5,213 nt of DNA from Dehalococcoidia bacterium (GTDB lineage: Bacteria; Chloroflexota; Dehalococcoidia; Dehalococcoidales; DAOWLH01), in the NCBI GenBank assembly GCA_030643515.1, contig DAOWLH010000085.1, positions 1-5,213 on the forward strand. The letters are read 5' to 3'. The translations under genes were made by a program, and so were the position numbers. The notes under the pieces were generated by a model. That model was not told the origin of the DNA, did not search any database, and was given only the letters and a program-made list of their open reading frames with translations. Each line of letters starts with the position of its first letter. Position 1 is the stretch's first letter. Positions 1 through 5,213 of the stretch are shown one piece after another.

Positions 1-383
1 GAGCGGACAATGAAGTAGGCCAGATAGATGAGCCACAGCACCAGTGACGCAGTGAGCCGGGAGTCCCAGACCCACCAGACACCCCAGGTCGGCCTGGCCC
101 AGATGGAGCCGGTGATGAGCACCAGGGTGGTGAAAACAAGGCCCACCTCGGCCGATGAGCTGGCGATGAAGTCCCACTTTTTATCCCTTTTCCAGAGATA
201 GCGGATGCTGGCCATAAAAACAACCAGAAAGGCAAGGAAGGCCACCCAGGCCAGCGGCACGTGAAAGTAGAATATCCGCTGGATGATACCCGTCTCGGCA
301 TCGGTAGGGACATAGATGAACACCATATACAAGGCAGCCAGCATCAATGGCGTCGTTACGCCAAGCAAAATCCTGCTCCTCAT
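1..383 (-). CDS. ccmC: Heme exporter/lyase subunit CcmC, 3' part cut off by the window edge
   Basis: CcmC is an inner-membrane heme-handling protein that passes heme to the chaperone CcmE on the outer face of the membrane. The first 127 codons are visible, roughly half of a typical CcmC. Residues 6-26 form a first hydrophobic segment. They are followed by I37-F-Y-F-H41-V-P, whose histidine corresponds to a conserved heme-ligand His of the family, and a second membrane segment at about 43-63. The signature tryptophan-rich WWD motif is at W100-G-V-W-W-V-W-D-S-R-L-T111, and another hydrophobic segment begins after it. The ATG at 383 is chosen because a near-perfect Shine-Dalgarno sequence (AAAGGAGGAG, 395-386) lies just upstream. 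It starts 19 bases after the ccmB stop, so it is the last visible gene of the operon. The WWD motif is shared with CcmF, but the FYFHVP segment and N-terminal placement fit CcmC. Confidence 0.95.
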   Translation of the reverse strand, partial: MRSRILLGVTTPLMLAALYMVFIYVPTDAETGIIQRIFYFHVPLAWVAFLAFLVVFMASIRYLWKRDKKWDFIASSSAEVGLVFTTLVLITGSIWARPTWGVWWVWDSRLTASLVLWLIYLAYFIVR

Positions 384-385
384 AA

Positions 386-395
386 CTCCTCCTTT
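386..395 (-). promoter_or_regulatory. Strong ribosome binding site for ccmC
   Basis: On the minus strand this reads AAAGGAGGAG, an almost ideal anti-16S match placed a few bases before the ATG at 383. It fixes the ccmC start, and it is the strongest such site in the window. Confidence 0.8.
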
Positions 396-402
396 CTCAA
401 GT

Positions 403-1074
403 TTATTCCTCAATGACAAAAGCAAAGATCAGGTAGGAGACCACCAGGAAAATAACATCAAAGGCAGCCAGTATCATAAGCCAGGAAGATATGTCGCTCC
501 AGGACTGCCCGTCCAGCACCAGGCCGGAGGAGGTAACGGCAGCGATGATTACCGGCGTCACTATCGGGAAAAAGAGTATGGGCAGCACCATCTCCCGGGC
601 CCGCGTATTGACCGCCAGGGCAGAAAAGAGGGTCCCCACGGCAGCAAAGCCAATGGTAGCAAGGAAAGTGATGGTTACCAGCTCAAAAGAGAAAACAGCC
701 ACATTAAAAAACAGGGCAAAGATGGGCAGGACAATAGCCTCAACAAAAAGCATGAAGAGCAGGCTGGCCAGCAGCTTGCCCACATAGATGACCTCGCGGC
801 TGATGGGGCAGGCCAGCAAGCCTTCCAGGCAGCACTCCTCCTTCTCCGGGACAAAGGCGCGGTTAAGGCTTAACACGCCGGCAAAAGCAAAGGTAGCCCA
901 CAGTATGCCCGGCGCCACTGAAAGCAGCACTTCCCGGCTGCCCCCGAAGGCAAAGTTGAAGATAACAATTACCAAAATGGCGAAGACCAGCACCGAAGAC
1001 ACTATTTCCTTGGTCCTCGCTTCCGAAAGGATATCCTTCCAGGCAATCACCAGAGCTTTACGCAACAGCCGCAC
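403..1074 (-). CDS. ccmB: Heme exporter membrane subunit CcmB
   Basis: CcmB is the membrane subunit that pairs with the ATPase CcmA. The CcmAB complex uses ATP hydrolysis to release heme-loaded CcmE from CcmC. From the GTG at 1074 the protein is 223 residues, the usual family size of about 220. It shows six hydrophobic segments at about 24-44, 50-70, 100-124, 127-150, 160-184 and 197-219. A conserved-looking stretch lies at residues 57-71 (GILWATFAFAGVLSL, then N71-R), followed by an acidic/Cys loop (E78-E-E-C-C) and LEGLLACPISR, the typical CcmB loop. A longer reading from TTG at 1152 adds 26 non-hydrophobic residues and a 95-base overlap with ccmA, so I prefer the GTG, which overlaps ccmA by 17 bases. 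No clear Shine-Dalgarno precedes this GTG, so translation may be coupled to ccmA. The exact start is less certain than the identity. Confidence 0.93.
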   Translation of the reverse strand: MRLLRKALVIAWKDILSEARTKEIVSSVLVFAILVIVIFNFAFGGSREVLLSVAPGILWATFAFAGVLSLNRAFVPEKEECCLEGLLACPISREVIYVGKLLASLLFMLFVEAIVLPIFALFFNVAVFSFELVTITFLATIGFAAVGTLFSALAVNTRAREMVLPILFFPIVTPVIIAAVTSSGLVLDGQSWSDISSWLMILAAFDVIFLVVSYLIFAFVIEE

Positions 1075-1798
1075 CCCCAACCCCGGTACTTTGCCGGTAT
1101 ATCCGCCGTAAGCCTGCCAAATCCAACCCCTTATTCGGCTGCTGGTGGACAATCCGACCCCGATGCAAAATCAGCAGGTGGTCGCAGACCTCAAGCCCAC
1201 GTTCCAGGCTATGGCTGGTGAAGAGGATGGTACGCCCATCCACTCCATCTGCCCGAAGCGCCTCCCAGAGCATGGCAACCGCCTGCTGGTCCAGGCCTGT
1301 TTCCGGCTCATCAAGGAGCATGATGGCCGGCCGGTGAAGCAGGGCGCGGGCGATAGACAGCCGCTGCTGCATGCCCCGGGAAAAGATAGCCACCCTATCA
1401 TGAAGACGGGAGCTCATGCCCACCATGCCAGCCACCTCATAAATCCTCTCCCTGAAGTTGGGCACATCGTAAAGCCGGCTGTAAAACTGGAGGTTTTCGT
1501 AGGCAGTAAAGTTGCTGTAAAGAAAGGTATAGTGGGAAACCAGACCGATACGACGCCGGACTTCTTCGGTATTACCTTTGAGGCTGAAGCCATCGATTAG
1601 AACCTCACCGGCGGAGGGTTTCATAACGGTGGATAGAATCTTTATCAGGGTGCTCTTGCCGGCGCCGTTGGGGCCAAAGACGGCCAGCGTCTGCCCCCTC
1701 CCCACCACAAGGTCCAGGCCATTTATGGCCAGAAGATTGTTAAAAGACCTGATAAGACCCCTGGTCTCTATCGCCCAGCCGCTTTGAGCCTCTTTCAT
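1058..1798 (-). CDS. ccmA: Cytochrome c maturation ABC ATPase CcmA
   Basis: This 246-residue cytoplasmic ABC ATPase powers the CcmAB module of System I. Visible motifs, in order: an aromatic A-loop residue near F19, Walker A G42-P-N-G-A-G-K-S-T50, a Q-loop region around V87-S-H89-Y with His where most ABC proteins carry Gln (CcmA proteins commonly have His here), ABC signature F139-S-R-G-M-Q-Q-R146, Walker B I159-M-L-L-D-E164 with the D-loop ending G168-L-D170, and switch histidine H196 in F-T-S-H-S. The assignment to CcmA rather than a generic ABC ATPase rests on the neighbours ccmB, ccmC, ccmE and ccmF. The ATG at 1798 has only a modest upstream AGGGA. It begins 34 bases after the ccmF stop, and its 3' end overlaps the start of ccmB. 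Confidence 0.93.
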   Translation of the reverse strand: MKEAQSGWAIETRGLIRSFNNLLAINGLDLVVGRGQTLAVFGPNGAGKSTLIKILSTVMKPSAGEVLIDGFSLKGNTEEVRRRIGLVSHYTFLYSNFTAYENLQFYSRLYDVPNFRERIYEVAGMVGMSSRLHDRVAIFSRGMQQRLSIARALLHRPAIMLLDEPETGLDQQAVAMLWEALRADGVDGRTILFTSHSLERGLEVCDHLLILHRGRIVHQQPNKGLDLAGLRRIYRQSTGVGGAAVA

Positions 1799-1832
1799 TG
1801 TCCCTGTATTCTACTTTTGAAGCACCATTAAT

Positions 1833-3797
1833 TCAAGAGGCTCTGTGACGGGCCAGGCGTCGGCCGGGCCAGAGGGCAATCAGTCCACCAAGAAGAAGGA
1901 AGCCGCCGCCAACCCATATCCAGACTATCAGAGGACTTACCAAGGCACGGAACTCGACTACTGTAACCTCCGAATCCCAGCTAATCGGGACGACCCACAG
2001 GTCTTCGGCCGGGGTGGAACGAATGGCCACCCTGGATATCCATTGTTCCCTGGCATTGTAAAACTGAATCCGGGGCCTGATAATGCCGAGTGATTTGCCT
2101 CCCCTGAAGACCTCGACTACAGCGATGAATGTCATCTTGTCCGATGCGCCTTCGTGTTCCAGGTCCTGATAGGTTAGCTGATATTCACCAACAGTCATCG
2201 TCTCTCCCACGGCCAGCACCGCCTCCTCTCTTACATCAAAGAGAGAGGAGCCGGCAACACCGATGGCCATAACGGCCAACGACAGGTGCACGATAAAACC
2301 ACCATAGCGGCCTCTATTGGCCCAGATAAGTCCAGAAAACTCCTTAAAATAGCTACCGTGCTTTCTTTTCCAGCGGGCACCAATGTCGCGGAGCCAGACG
2401 GACACTATCGCCGATATGACCAGGGCAGATGACGAATAGGCGAGCAGGGCGACGCCCTGCCTGACCCCGAAAATCAGCAGGGCAATAGCGACAATCACCG
2501 CCACAACCGCCGGCCAGAGCAGCTGGCGTCCCAGCCGGGCCAGAGACAGCCGCCGCCAGCCAATTAGAACACAGACACCGGAGAGCAGGATAACAGCCAG
2601 GAAAATGGGCACCGCCGCCATATTGAAGTAGGAGGCATCAACCGACACTCTGGAGCCGCCGAACAGCTCGGAAAGGGAGGGAAAGATAGTGCCCAGGAAG
2701 ATAACAAAGGTAGCACCAACCAGAAGCAGGTTGACAGTAAGAAAGGTGCCCTCACTGGAAATGACGGAATCCACCTCGGCTTCGCTGTGTAAATCCTTGC
2801 GCCGGTAGAAGAGCAGTACCAGCGAGCCGAAAAAACTGATTATCAGAAAACCAAGGAAAAAGGGGCCGACAGCAGTCTGGCCAAAGGTGTGTACCGAAGA
2901 CAGGATATCGCTCCTGGTGAGGAAAGTGCCAAAAATGGTCAGTGTAAAGGCGGAAATCACCAGCAGCATGCTCCACAGCTTAAAAATCCCCTTTCGCCGC
3001 TGCATTAAAGCGGAGTGCAGAAAGGCGGTAACCATCAGCCAGGGCATCAGCCCGGCGTTTTCCACCGGGTCCCAGGCCCAGTAACCACCAAAGGTGAGTT
3101 CGACGTATGCCCACCAGGCACCGATGAGATTACCCAGCCCCAGCAGCAGCCAGGCCCAAAGGGCCCAGCCCCGGATGGCAACCAGCCAGCTATCATCGTG
3201 CCGGCGGGTCAGCAGGGCAGCAATGGCAAAGGCAAAGGGAACGGCAAAGAGGGCATAGCCGGCCAACAGCAGCGGCGGATGTATTATCATCCCCGGGTTT
3301 TCCAGCAGAGGGTTGAGTCCGGCGCCTTCCACGGGGACGGTTGCCAGTTCCTTAAAGGGATTCTGATTGGGAACAAATAGCAGCAGTATAATGAAGAAGA
3401 GCTGAACCGCCATGATGATGGCCGTGGCAGATGGGACAAGCCCTTCCCCCTGAGGACGCTTCTTCAACACCACCGCGGCAGCAGCCAGTGAAACAATCCA
3501 GCCCCAGAAAAGAAGCGAACCGGCATTGCCCGCCCACAGGGCGCTAATCAGGTAAGGTAGAGATAAGCCGCTGCTGGAGTACGAAGCAACGTATCCAATC
3601 TGAAAGTCATGCGTAATCAGAGCAATAAGCAGGGCGATTACCGAAATTGAAAAAAATGCGGCAGCGGCCAGGACACTCTTCTTGGCAGCGTCAATTAACT
3701 GCTGGCGACCGCCTCTTAGGCCAAAAATAAAGGCGGCAATCGAGAAGATACTGGCCGCCAGGGCAAGAACCAGCGCCACATTGCCCAGCTGGGACAT
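1833..3797 (-). CDS. ccmF: Cytochrome c heme ligase subunit CcmF
   Basis: CcmF is the large polytopic membrane protein that takes heme from CcmE and takes part in attaching it to CXXCH apocytochromes. The 654 residues match the family size, with many hydrophobic helices along the chain. The WWD domain is at about 226-253, with W228-W and W240-A-W-D-P-V-E-N247. Four histidines sit at the places expected for the family: H173 (IIHPPLL), H261 (FLHSALM), H303 (SVHTFG) and H504 (IVHLSLA). In E. coli CcmF the corresponding His are 173, 261, 303 and 491, two of which hold heme b. A soluble region at about 520-618 precedes a last helix at 620-643. The ATG at 3797 is chosen because a GGGAGGGG site lies just upstream and because it overlaps the ccmE stop by one base (TGATG), suggesting coupled translation. 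A GTG at 3842 would extend it by 15 residues into ccmE with no support. Confidence 0.95.
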   Translation of the reverse strand: MSQLGNVALVLALAASIFSIAAFIFGLRGGRQQLIDAAKKSVLAAAAFFSISVIALLIALITHDFQIGYVASYSSSGLSLPYLISALWAGNAGSLLFWGWIVSLAAAAVVLKKRPQGEGLVPSATAIIMAVQLFFIILLLFVPNQNPFKELATVPVEGAGLNPLLENPGMIIHPPLLLAGYALFAVPFAFAIAALLTRRHDDSWLVAIRGWALWAWLLLGLGNLIGAWWAYVELTFGGYWAWDPVENAGLMPWLMVTAFLHSALMQRRKGIFKLWSMLLVISAFTLTIFGTFLTRSDILSSVHTFGQTAVGPFFLGFLIISFFGSLVLLFYRRKDLHSEAEVDSVISSEGTFLTVNLLLVGATFVIFLGTIFPSLSELFGGSRVSVDASYFNMAAVPIFLAVILLSGVCVLIGWRRLSLARLGRQLLWPAVVAVIVAIALLIFGVRQGVALLAYSSSALVISAIVSVWLRDIGARWKRKHGSYFKEFSGLIWANRGRYGGFIVHLSLAVMAIGVAGSSLFDVREEAVLAVGETMTVGEYQLTYQDLEHEGASDKMTFIAVVEVFRGGKSLGIIRPRIQFYNAREQWISRVAIRSTPAEDLWVVPISWDSEVTVVEFRALVSPLIVWIWVGGGFLLLGGLIALWPGRRLARHRAS

Positions 3798-4195
3798 CAC
3801 GCCCCTCCCGCATCGCCCTGCGGCACATATCTTGAACTGCACTTGGTCAGTATAGATTCAGCTTGAAAAAAGCCGCTGGCATCATATTCCCCTTCAACGA
3901 CAACCTGGTTGCCCACCTCAAAGGTATCGGGGGCGTTACCGGAATAAACCACCGTCAGACTGGCATCCAATCCGGTATTATCGACGATGACAAACTGCAT
4001 CTCAAGCCCGCTCTTTTCAACTCCGGGGGCCACTGTGCCACTGACCCGCACCGTTTGGCCGGCGATAGTATCCGCCTGGTCTAGAAGCTCACCGACTTCA
4101 TAGTAATAGGTGACACCGCCCATGAAGGCCATGTAGCCAAGAAAAAACACCGCCAGGCTAACAAAGAATCCGCCAATTATAAACTTCTTCTTCAA
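3797..4195 (-). CDS. ccmE: Heme chaperone CcmE, CXXXY variant type
   Basis: CcmE is a membrane-anchored periplasmic or extracytoplasmic heme chaperone that accepts heme from CcmC and hands it to CcmF. The 132-residue product has a short basic N-terminus (KKK), one anchor helix at about 5-25, and then a beta-rich domain typical of the CcmE OB fold (VRVSGTV at 49-55, VVVEGEYD at 98-105, FFQAESILTK at 109-118). Classical CcmE binds heme covalently through His in HXXXY; here the site is C119-S-S-R-Y123. This Cys variant is an established subtype, described in archaea and some bacteria including Desulfovibrio. The start is TTG at 4195, preceded by GGGTGAG. No better start exists, because the next Met (M22) would delete most of the anchor. 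It is the first gene of the ccm run, follows a 222-bp leader and overlaps ccmF by one base. Confidence 0.93.
   Translation of the reverse strand: MKKKFIIGGFFVSLAVFFLGYMAFMGGVTYYYEVGELLDQADTIAGQTVRVSGTVAPGVEKSGLEMQFVIVDNTGLDASLTVVYSGNAPDTFEVGNQVVVEGEYDASGFFQAESILTKCSSRYVPQGDAGGA
3802..3809 (-). promoter_or_regulatory. Ribosome binding site deciding the ccmF start
   Basis: The minus strand reads GGGAGGGG followed by CGTG and then the ATG at 3797. The site lies inside the last codons of ccmE. It supports the short ccmF reading over the in-frame GTG at 3842. Confidence 0.65.
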
Positions 4196-4247
4196 TTTCT
4201 CTCACCCAAAAGACAAAAAAGCACCCGCGGCTGTTACCAACATTTAA

Positions 4248-4253
4248 GTATAC
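4248..4253 (-). promoter_or_regulatory. Possible -10 box for the ccm operon
   Basis: The minus strand reads TATACT, five of six matches to the sigma-70 consensus, about 50 bases before the ccmE start. No good -35 hexamer is found at 16-18 bases upstream, where the sequence is mostly Ts. This is therefore a tentative assignment. Confidence 0.25.
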
Positions 4254-4261
4254 CTGAAAAC

Positions 4262-4287
4262 AAAAAAAACAGCTACAGGCAGATGTT
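4262..4287 (-). terminator. Weak candidate terminator after the diheme gene
   Basis: Reading on the minus strand, AACA, a mismatch, CT, a 6-base loop, AG, a mismatch and TGTT form an imperfect hairpin that runs straight into eight Ts. The stem is short and AT-rich, so it may be inefficient or allow read-through into ccmE. It is much weaker than the hairpin at 4832-4867. Confidence 0.3.
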
Positions 4288-4417
4288 AAGAACCGCATTA
4301 TCCGGTATCAGGCCCGGGGACACCCGAAGTGTTAAGATTTGTAACCTTTAAGCGGGCATATTTTGACGATAACTACTTATTGCGGGAGCCGAGTAGGAAC
4401 AAAGGGTCTCTATTGCT

Positions 4418-4708
4418 TTAAGCTTCAACTACCTGGTGACAGTCAAGGCACTCCTCATTGGTACGACCCCGATGGTCGTTAATACCGCTAACAGGGAACT
4501 CGTATTCTCCGGTCCCCTCACCATGACATATCAGGCAAAGACCCTCATAGCCAGCACCGACGTCGTGAGAGGTTATCGGTGGGGGCTCGGCTGGGACAGT
4601 GCCGTTTGTCTCCGATGACACTTCTCCCAGTCCGTAAGCGGAAACCAGCCCACCGGTAGCAACCAGCATTAGACCAACCAGCAACCAGACCGCAGACTTG
4701 GCCTTCAA
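4418..4708 (-). CDS. Small secreted protein with two CXXCH heme sites (putative diheme cytochrome c)
   Basis: I do not recognise a named family. The 96-residue product begins with a signal peptide (K2-A-K, hydrophobic core about 6-23, likely cleavage after V22-S-A24). A short Ser/Thr/Pro linker (30-46) follows, then two heme c attachment motifs, C58-L-I-C-H62 and C87-L-D-C-H91. Two more histidines, H48 (T-S-H-D) and H79 (N-D-H-R-G-R-T), lie 8-10 residues before each motif and could be the distal ligands of bis-His hemes, as in small multiheme cytochromes; that is inference. The mature protein would be only about 72 residues. The TTG start at 4708 is used because an in-frame stop lies five codons upstream and the next ATG would destroy the signal peptide; the only SD-like bases are a weak AGGG. 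It is paralogous to the partial gene upstream and lies 222 bp before ccmE, so it is a probable client of that system. Confidence 0.85.
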   Translation of the reverse strand: MKAKSAVWLLVGLMLVATGGLVSAYGLGEVSSETNGTVPAEPPPITSHDVGAGYEGLCLICHGEGTGEYEFPVSGINDHRGRTNEECLDCHQVVEA

Positions 4709-4729
4709 TTTACTTGAACCCTAATTACA

Positions 4730-4758
4730 ATCATATATCCTGATTCGCTCATAACCAA
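4730..4758 (-). promoter_or_regulatory. Candidate sigma-70 type promoter for the diheme gene
   Basis: On the minus strand TTGGTT (4758-4753) is followed 17 bases later by TATGAT (4735-4730). The -10 matches the consensus at five of six positions and the -35 at the three most important (TTG). Transcription would start near 4723, giving a very short leader before the TTG at 4708. The position just downstream of a strong terminator is right for an independent promoter. Confidence 0.45.
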
Positions 4759-4831
4759 GTTGATGCTATTAGTGTGTAGGGGAGGCGCCCAAAGCATAAA
4801 TCCACAATTCGCAACACTATCTAAGCCAGAT

Positions 4832-4867
4832 AACAAAAATCTAGGGCGCCGATAGCGCCCTAGATTT
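4832..4867 (-). terminator. Rho-independent terminator of the upstream heme-protein gene
   Basis: A perfect 13-bp inverted repeat, AAATCTAGGGCGC (4837-4849) and GCGCCCTAGATTT (4855-4867), encloses a 5-base loop. On the minus strand the stem is followed by more Ts and TTG, giving a run of five Ts at 4839-4835. It begins about 22 bases after the stop codon at 4889. The plus strand has no comparable T-run after the stem, so it acts mainly in the minus direction. Confidence 0.88.
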
Positions 4868-4888
4868 AGCTCAAGCTTGATAGAATAT

Positions 4889-5213
4889 TTAGCCCTCTAT
4901 TTCCCCCAGCACGTGACATCCCTCTTGCGTTACGCACGTATCGTCGGTTCGGCCGGTATGGTCATCCGGTCCCTCAACGGGGTAGTAATTGGGCCCTCCT
5001 CCAGTAACAGGGTCATGGCACATATTGCACAGGCCTAGCTCAACATAAGCATCATGACCAGCAGACGTTAGTGGGGGAGCTACGGCTGGCCCAGTCGTTG
5101 TCGGTTCAGTTGTCGTCGGTTCGGTTGTTGTCGGTTCGGTTGTTGTCGGTTCGGTTGTTGTCGGTTCGGTTGTTGTCGGCGTAGTCGTTGGCGTAGTTGT
5201 TGTTATTATGCCA
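4889..5213 (-). CDS. Secreted heme protein with TTTEP-repeat linker, N-terminus outside the window
   Basis: The C-terminal 107 residues are visible; the start lies beyond the right edge. Fragment residues 4-40 are a Thr/Pro/Glu linker with five consecutive TTTEP units, like the flexible, possibly glycosylated stalks of surface proteins. A small heme domain follows, with H53 (G-H-D), C62-N-M-C-H66, H85 (D-D-H-T-G-R-T) and C93-V-T-Q-E-G-C-H100. The last site is CX5CH, three residues longer than the standard motif. The domain aligns along its length with the neighbouring 96-residue protein: PPxTS, HD, GLCxxCH, PV, DHxGRT and C...CH all recur in order. The family has no name I can assign. Frame and end are certain, since the stop TAA at 4891-4889 is followed by a strong terminator. 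Whether the CX5CH site carries heme cannot be told from sequence. Confidence 0.82.
   Translation of the reverse strand, partial: GIITTTTPTTTPTTTEPTTTEPTTTEPTTTEPTTTEPTTTGPAVAPPLTSAGHDAYVELGLCNMCHDPVTGGGPNYYPVEGPDDHTGRTDDTCVTQEGCHVLGEIEG
5094..5168 (-). repeat. 15-bp tandem repeat, five units, coding TTTEP
   Basis: Five head-to-tail 15-bp units fill this stretch. The three from 5124 to 5168 are identical on the plus strand (GTTGTTGTCGGTTCG), and the two at 5094-5123 carry a few synonymous-type changes. The unit is a whole number of codons, so copy-number change keeps the frame. Shorter TTTP-type units continue to about 5198. Confidence 0.9.

Larger units (their letters stand above)
4196..4417. 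other. Gene-free leader between the diheme gene and ccmE
   Basis: No convincing coding region is present on either strand. On the minus strand this stretch must hold the end of the upstream transcript and any promoter of the ccm operon. Visible elements are a run of eight Ts after a weak hairpin (4287-4262), a second run of six Ts (4220-4215), a possible -10 box (4253-4248) and the 8-mer TCTTAACA, which occurs twice 46 bp apart (4337-4330 and 4291-4284). None of these is strong alone. Confidence 0.6.

Noticed and set aside
316..873. Long plus-strand open frame opposite ccmB and ccmC
   Set aside because: It lies antisense to two well-recognised membrane protein genes, has a low-complexity polar composition and no family resemblance; it is a frame shadow.
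1075..1152. N-terminal extension of CcmB from a TTG at 1152
   Set aside because: It would overlap ccmA by 95 bases and add 26 residues not found in typical CcmB; the GTG at 1074 gives the usual length.
1520..1545. His in place of Gln in the CcmA Q-loop (H89) as a sign of a defective ATPase
   Set aside because: CcmA proteins, including that of E. coli, commonly have a Gly-His or similar at this place, and all other ATPase motifs are intact.
1145..1600. Plus-strand open frame opposite ccmA
   Set aside because: Antisense to a complete ABC ATPase with all motifs intact; no independent coding evidence.
3015..3380. Plus-strand Gly/Gln/Pro-rich open frame opposite ccmF
   Set aside because: The composition is that expected from the complement of hydrophobic membrane codons; it has no RBS and no recognisable domain.
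3798..3842. N-terminal extension of CcmF from a GTG at 3842
   Set aside because: The 15 added residues are polar and Cys-containing and lie inside ccmE; the ATG at 3797 has a good ribosome binding site.
4871..4880. Perfect 10-bp palindrome TCAAGCTTGA just after the stop at 4889
   Set aside because: Short and lying between a stop codon and a strong terminator; it could be an operator but chance occurrence is as likely.
5094..5198. CRISPR-like array
   Set aside because: The 15-bp units are directly adjacent with no spacers and keep a reading frame; it is a coding tandem repeat.

Overview
The window is a one-directional, minus-strand block of cytochrome c maturation (Ccm, System I) genes with two small secreted multiheme-type proteins lying upstream of it. 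Everything convincing reads right to left. The genes are bacterial in style (Shine-Dalgarno sites, TTG and GTG starts, overlapping genes, a rho-independent terminator). The CXXXY-type CcmE is known from some anaerobic bacteria such as Desulfovibrio and from archaea. An uncultured anaerobe, perhaps Chloroflexota/Dehalococcoidia-like or deltaproteobacterial, would fit, but the sequence does not settle the taxon.

Layout in transcription order. (1) 5213-4889: the C-terminal 107 residues of a secreted heme protein, with a Thr/Pro/Glu repeat linker (five TTTEP units), one CXXCH site and one expanded CX5CH site. It is followed by a perfect 13-bp stem terminator with a T-run (4867-4832). (2) 4708-4418: a complete 96-residue secreted protein with two CXXCH sites, preceded by a candidate promoter (4758-4730). 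It is clearly a paralogue of the first. (3) 4417-4196: a 222-bp gene-free leader. (4) 4195-1: ccmE, ccmF, ccmA, ccmB and ccmC, tightly packed. ccmE/ccmF overlap by 1 base and ccmA/ccmB by about 17; ccmF/ccmA are 34 bases apart and ccmB/ccmC 19. ccmC runs off the left edge.

How they fit together: CcmA and CcmB form the ABC-type release module. CcmC loads heme onto the chaperone CcmE outside the membrane. CcmF is the heme-handling subunit of the ligase that attaches heme to CXXCH apocytochromes. The two upstream proteins are plausible clients of this machine.

Most notable points: CcmE has Cys in place of the usual heme-binding His (C119-S-S-R-Y123), which marks the variant System I reported to lack CcmH. 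The neighbouring heme-protein pair shares conserved spare histidines, but one member has a CX5CH motif where its sibling has CXXCH. No ccmD, ccmG or ccmH is seen, but the window stops inside ccmC.
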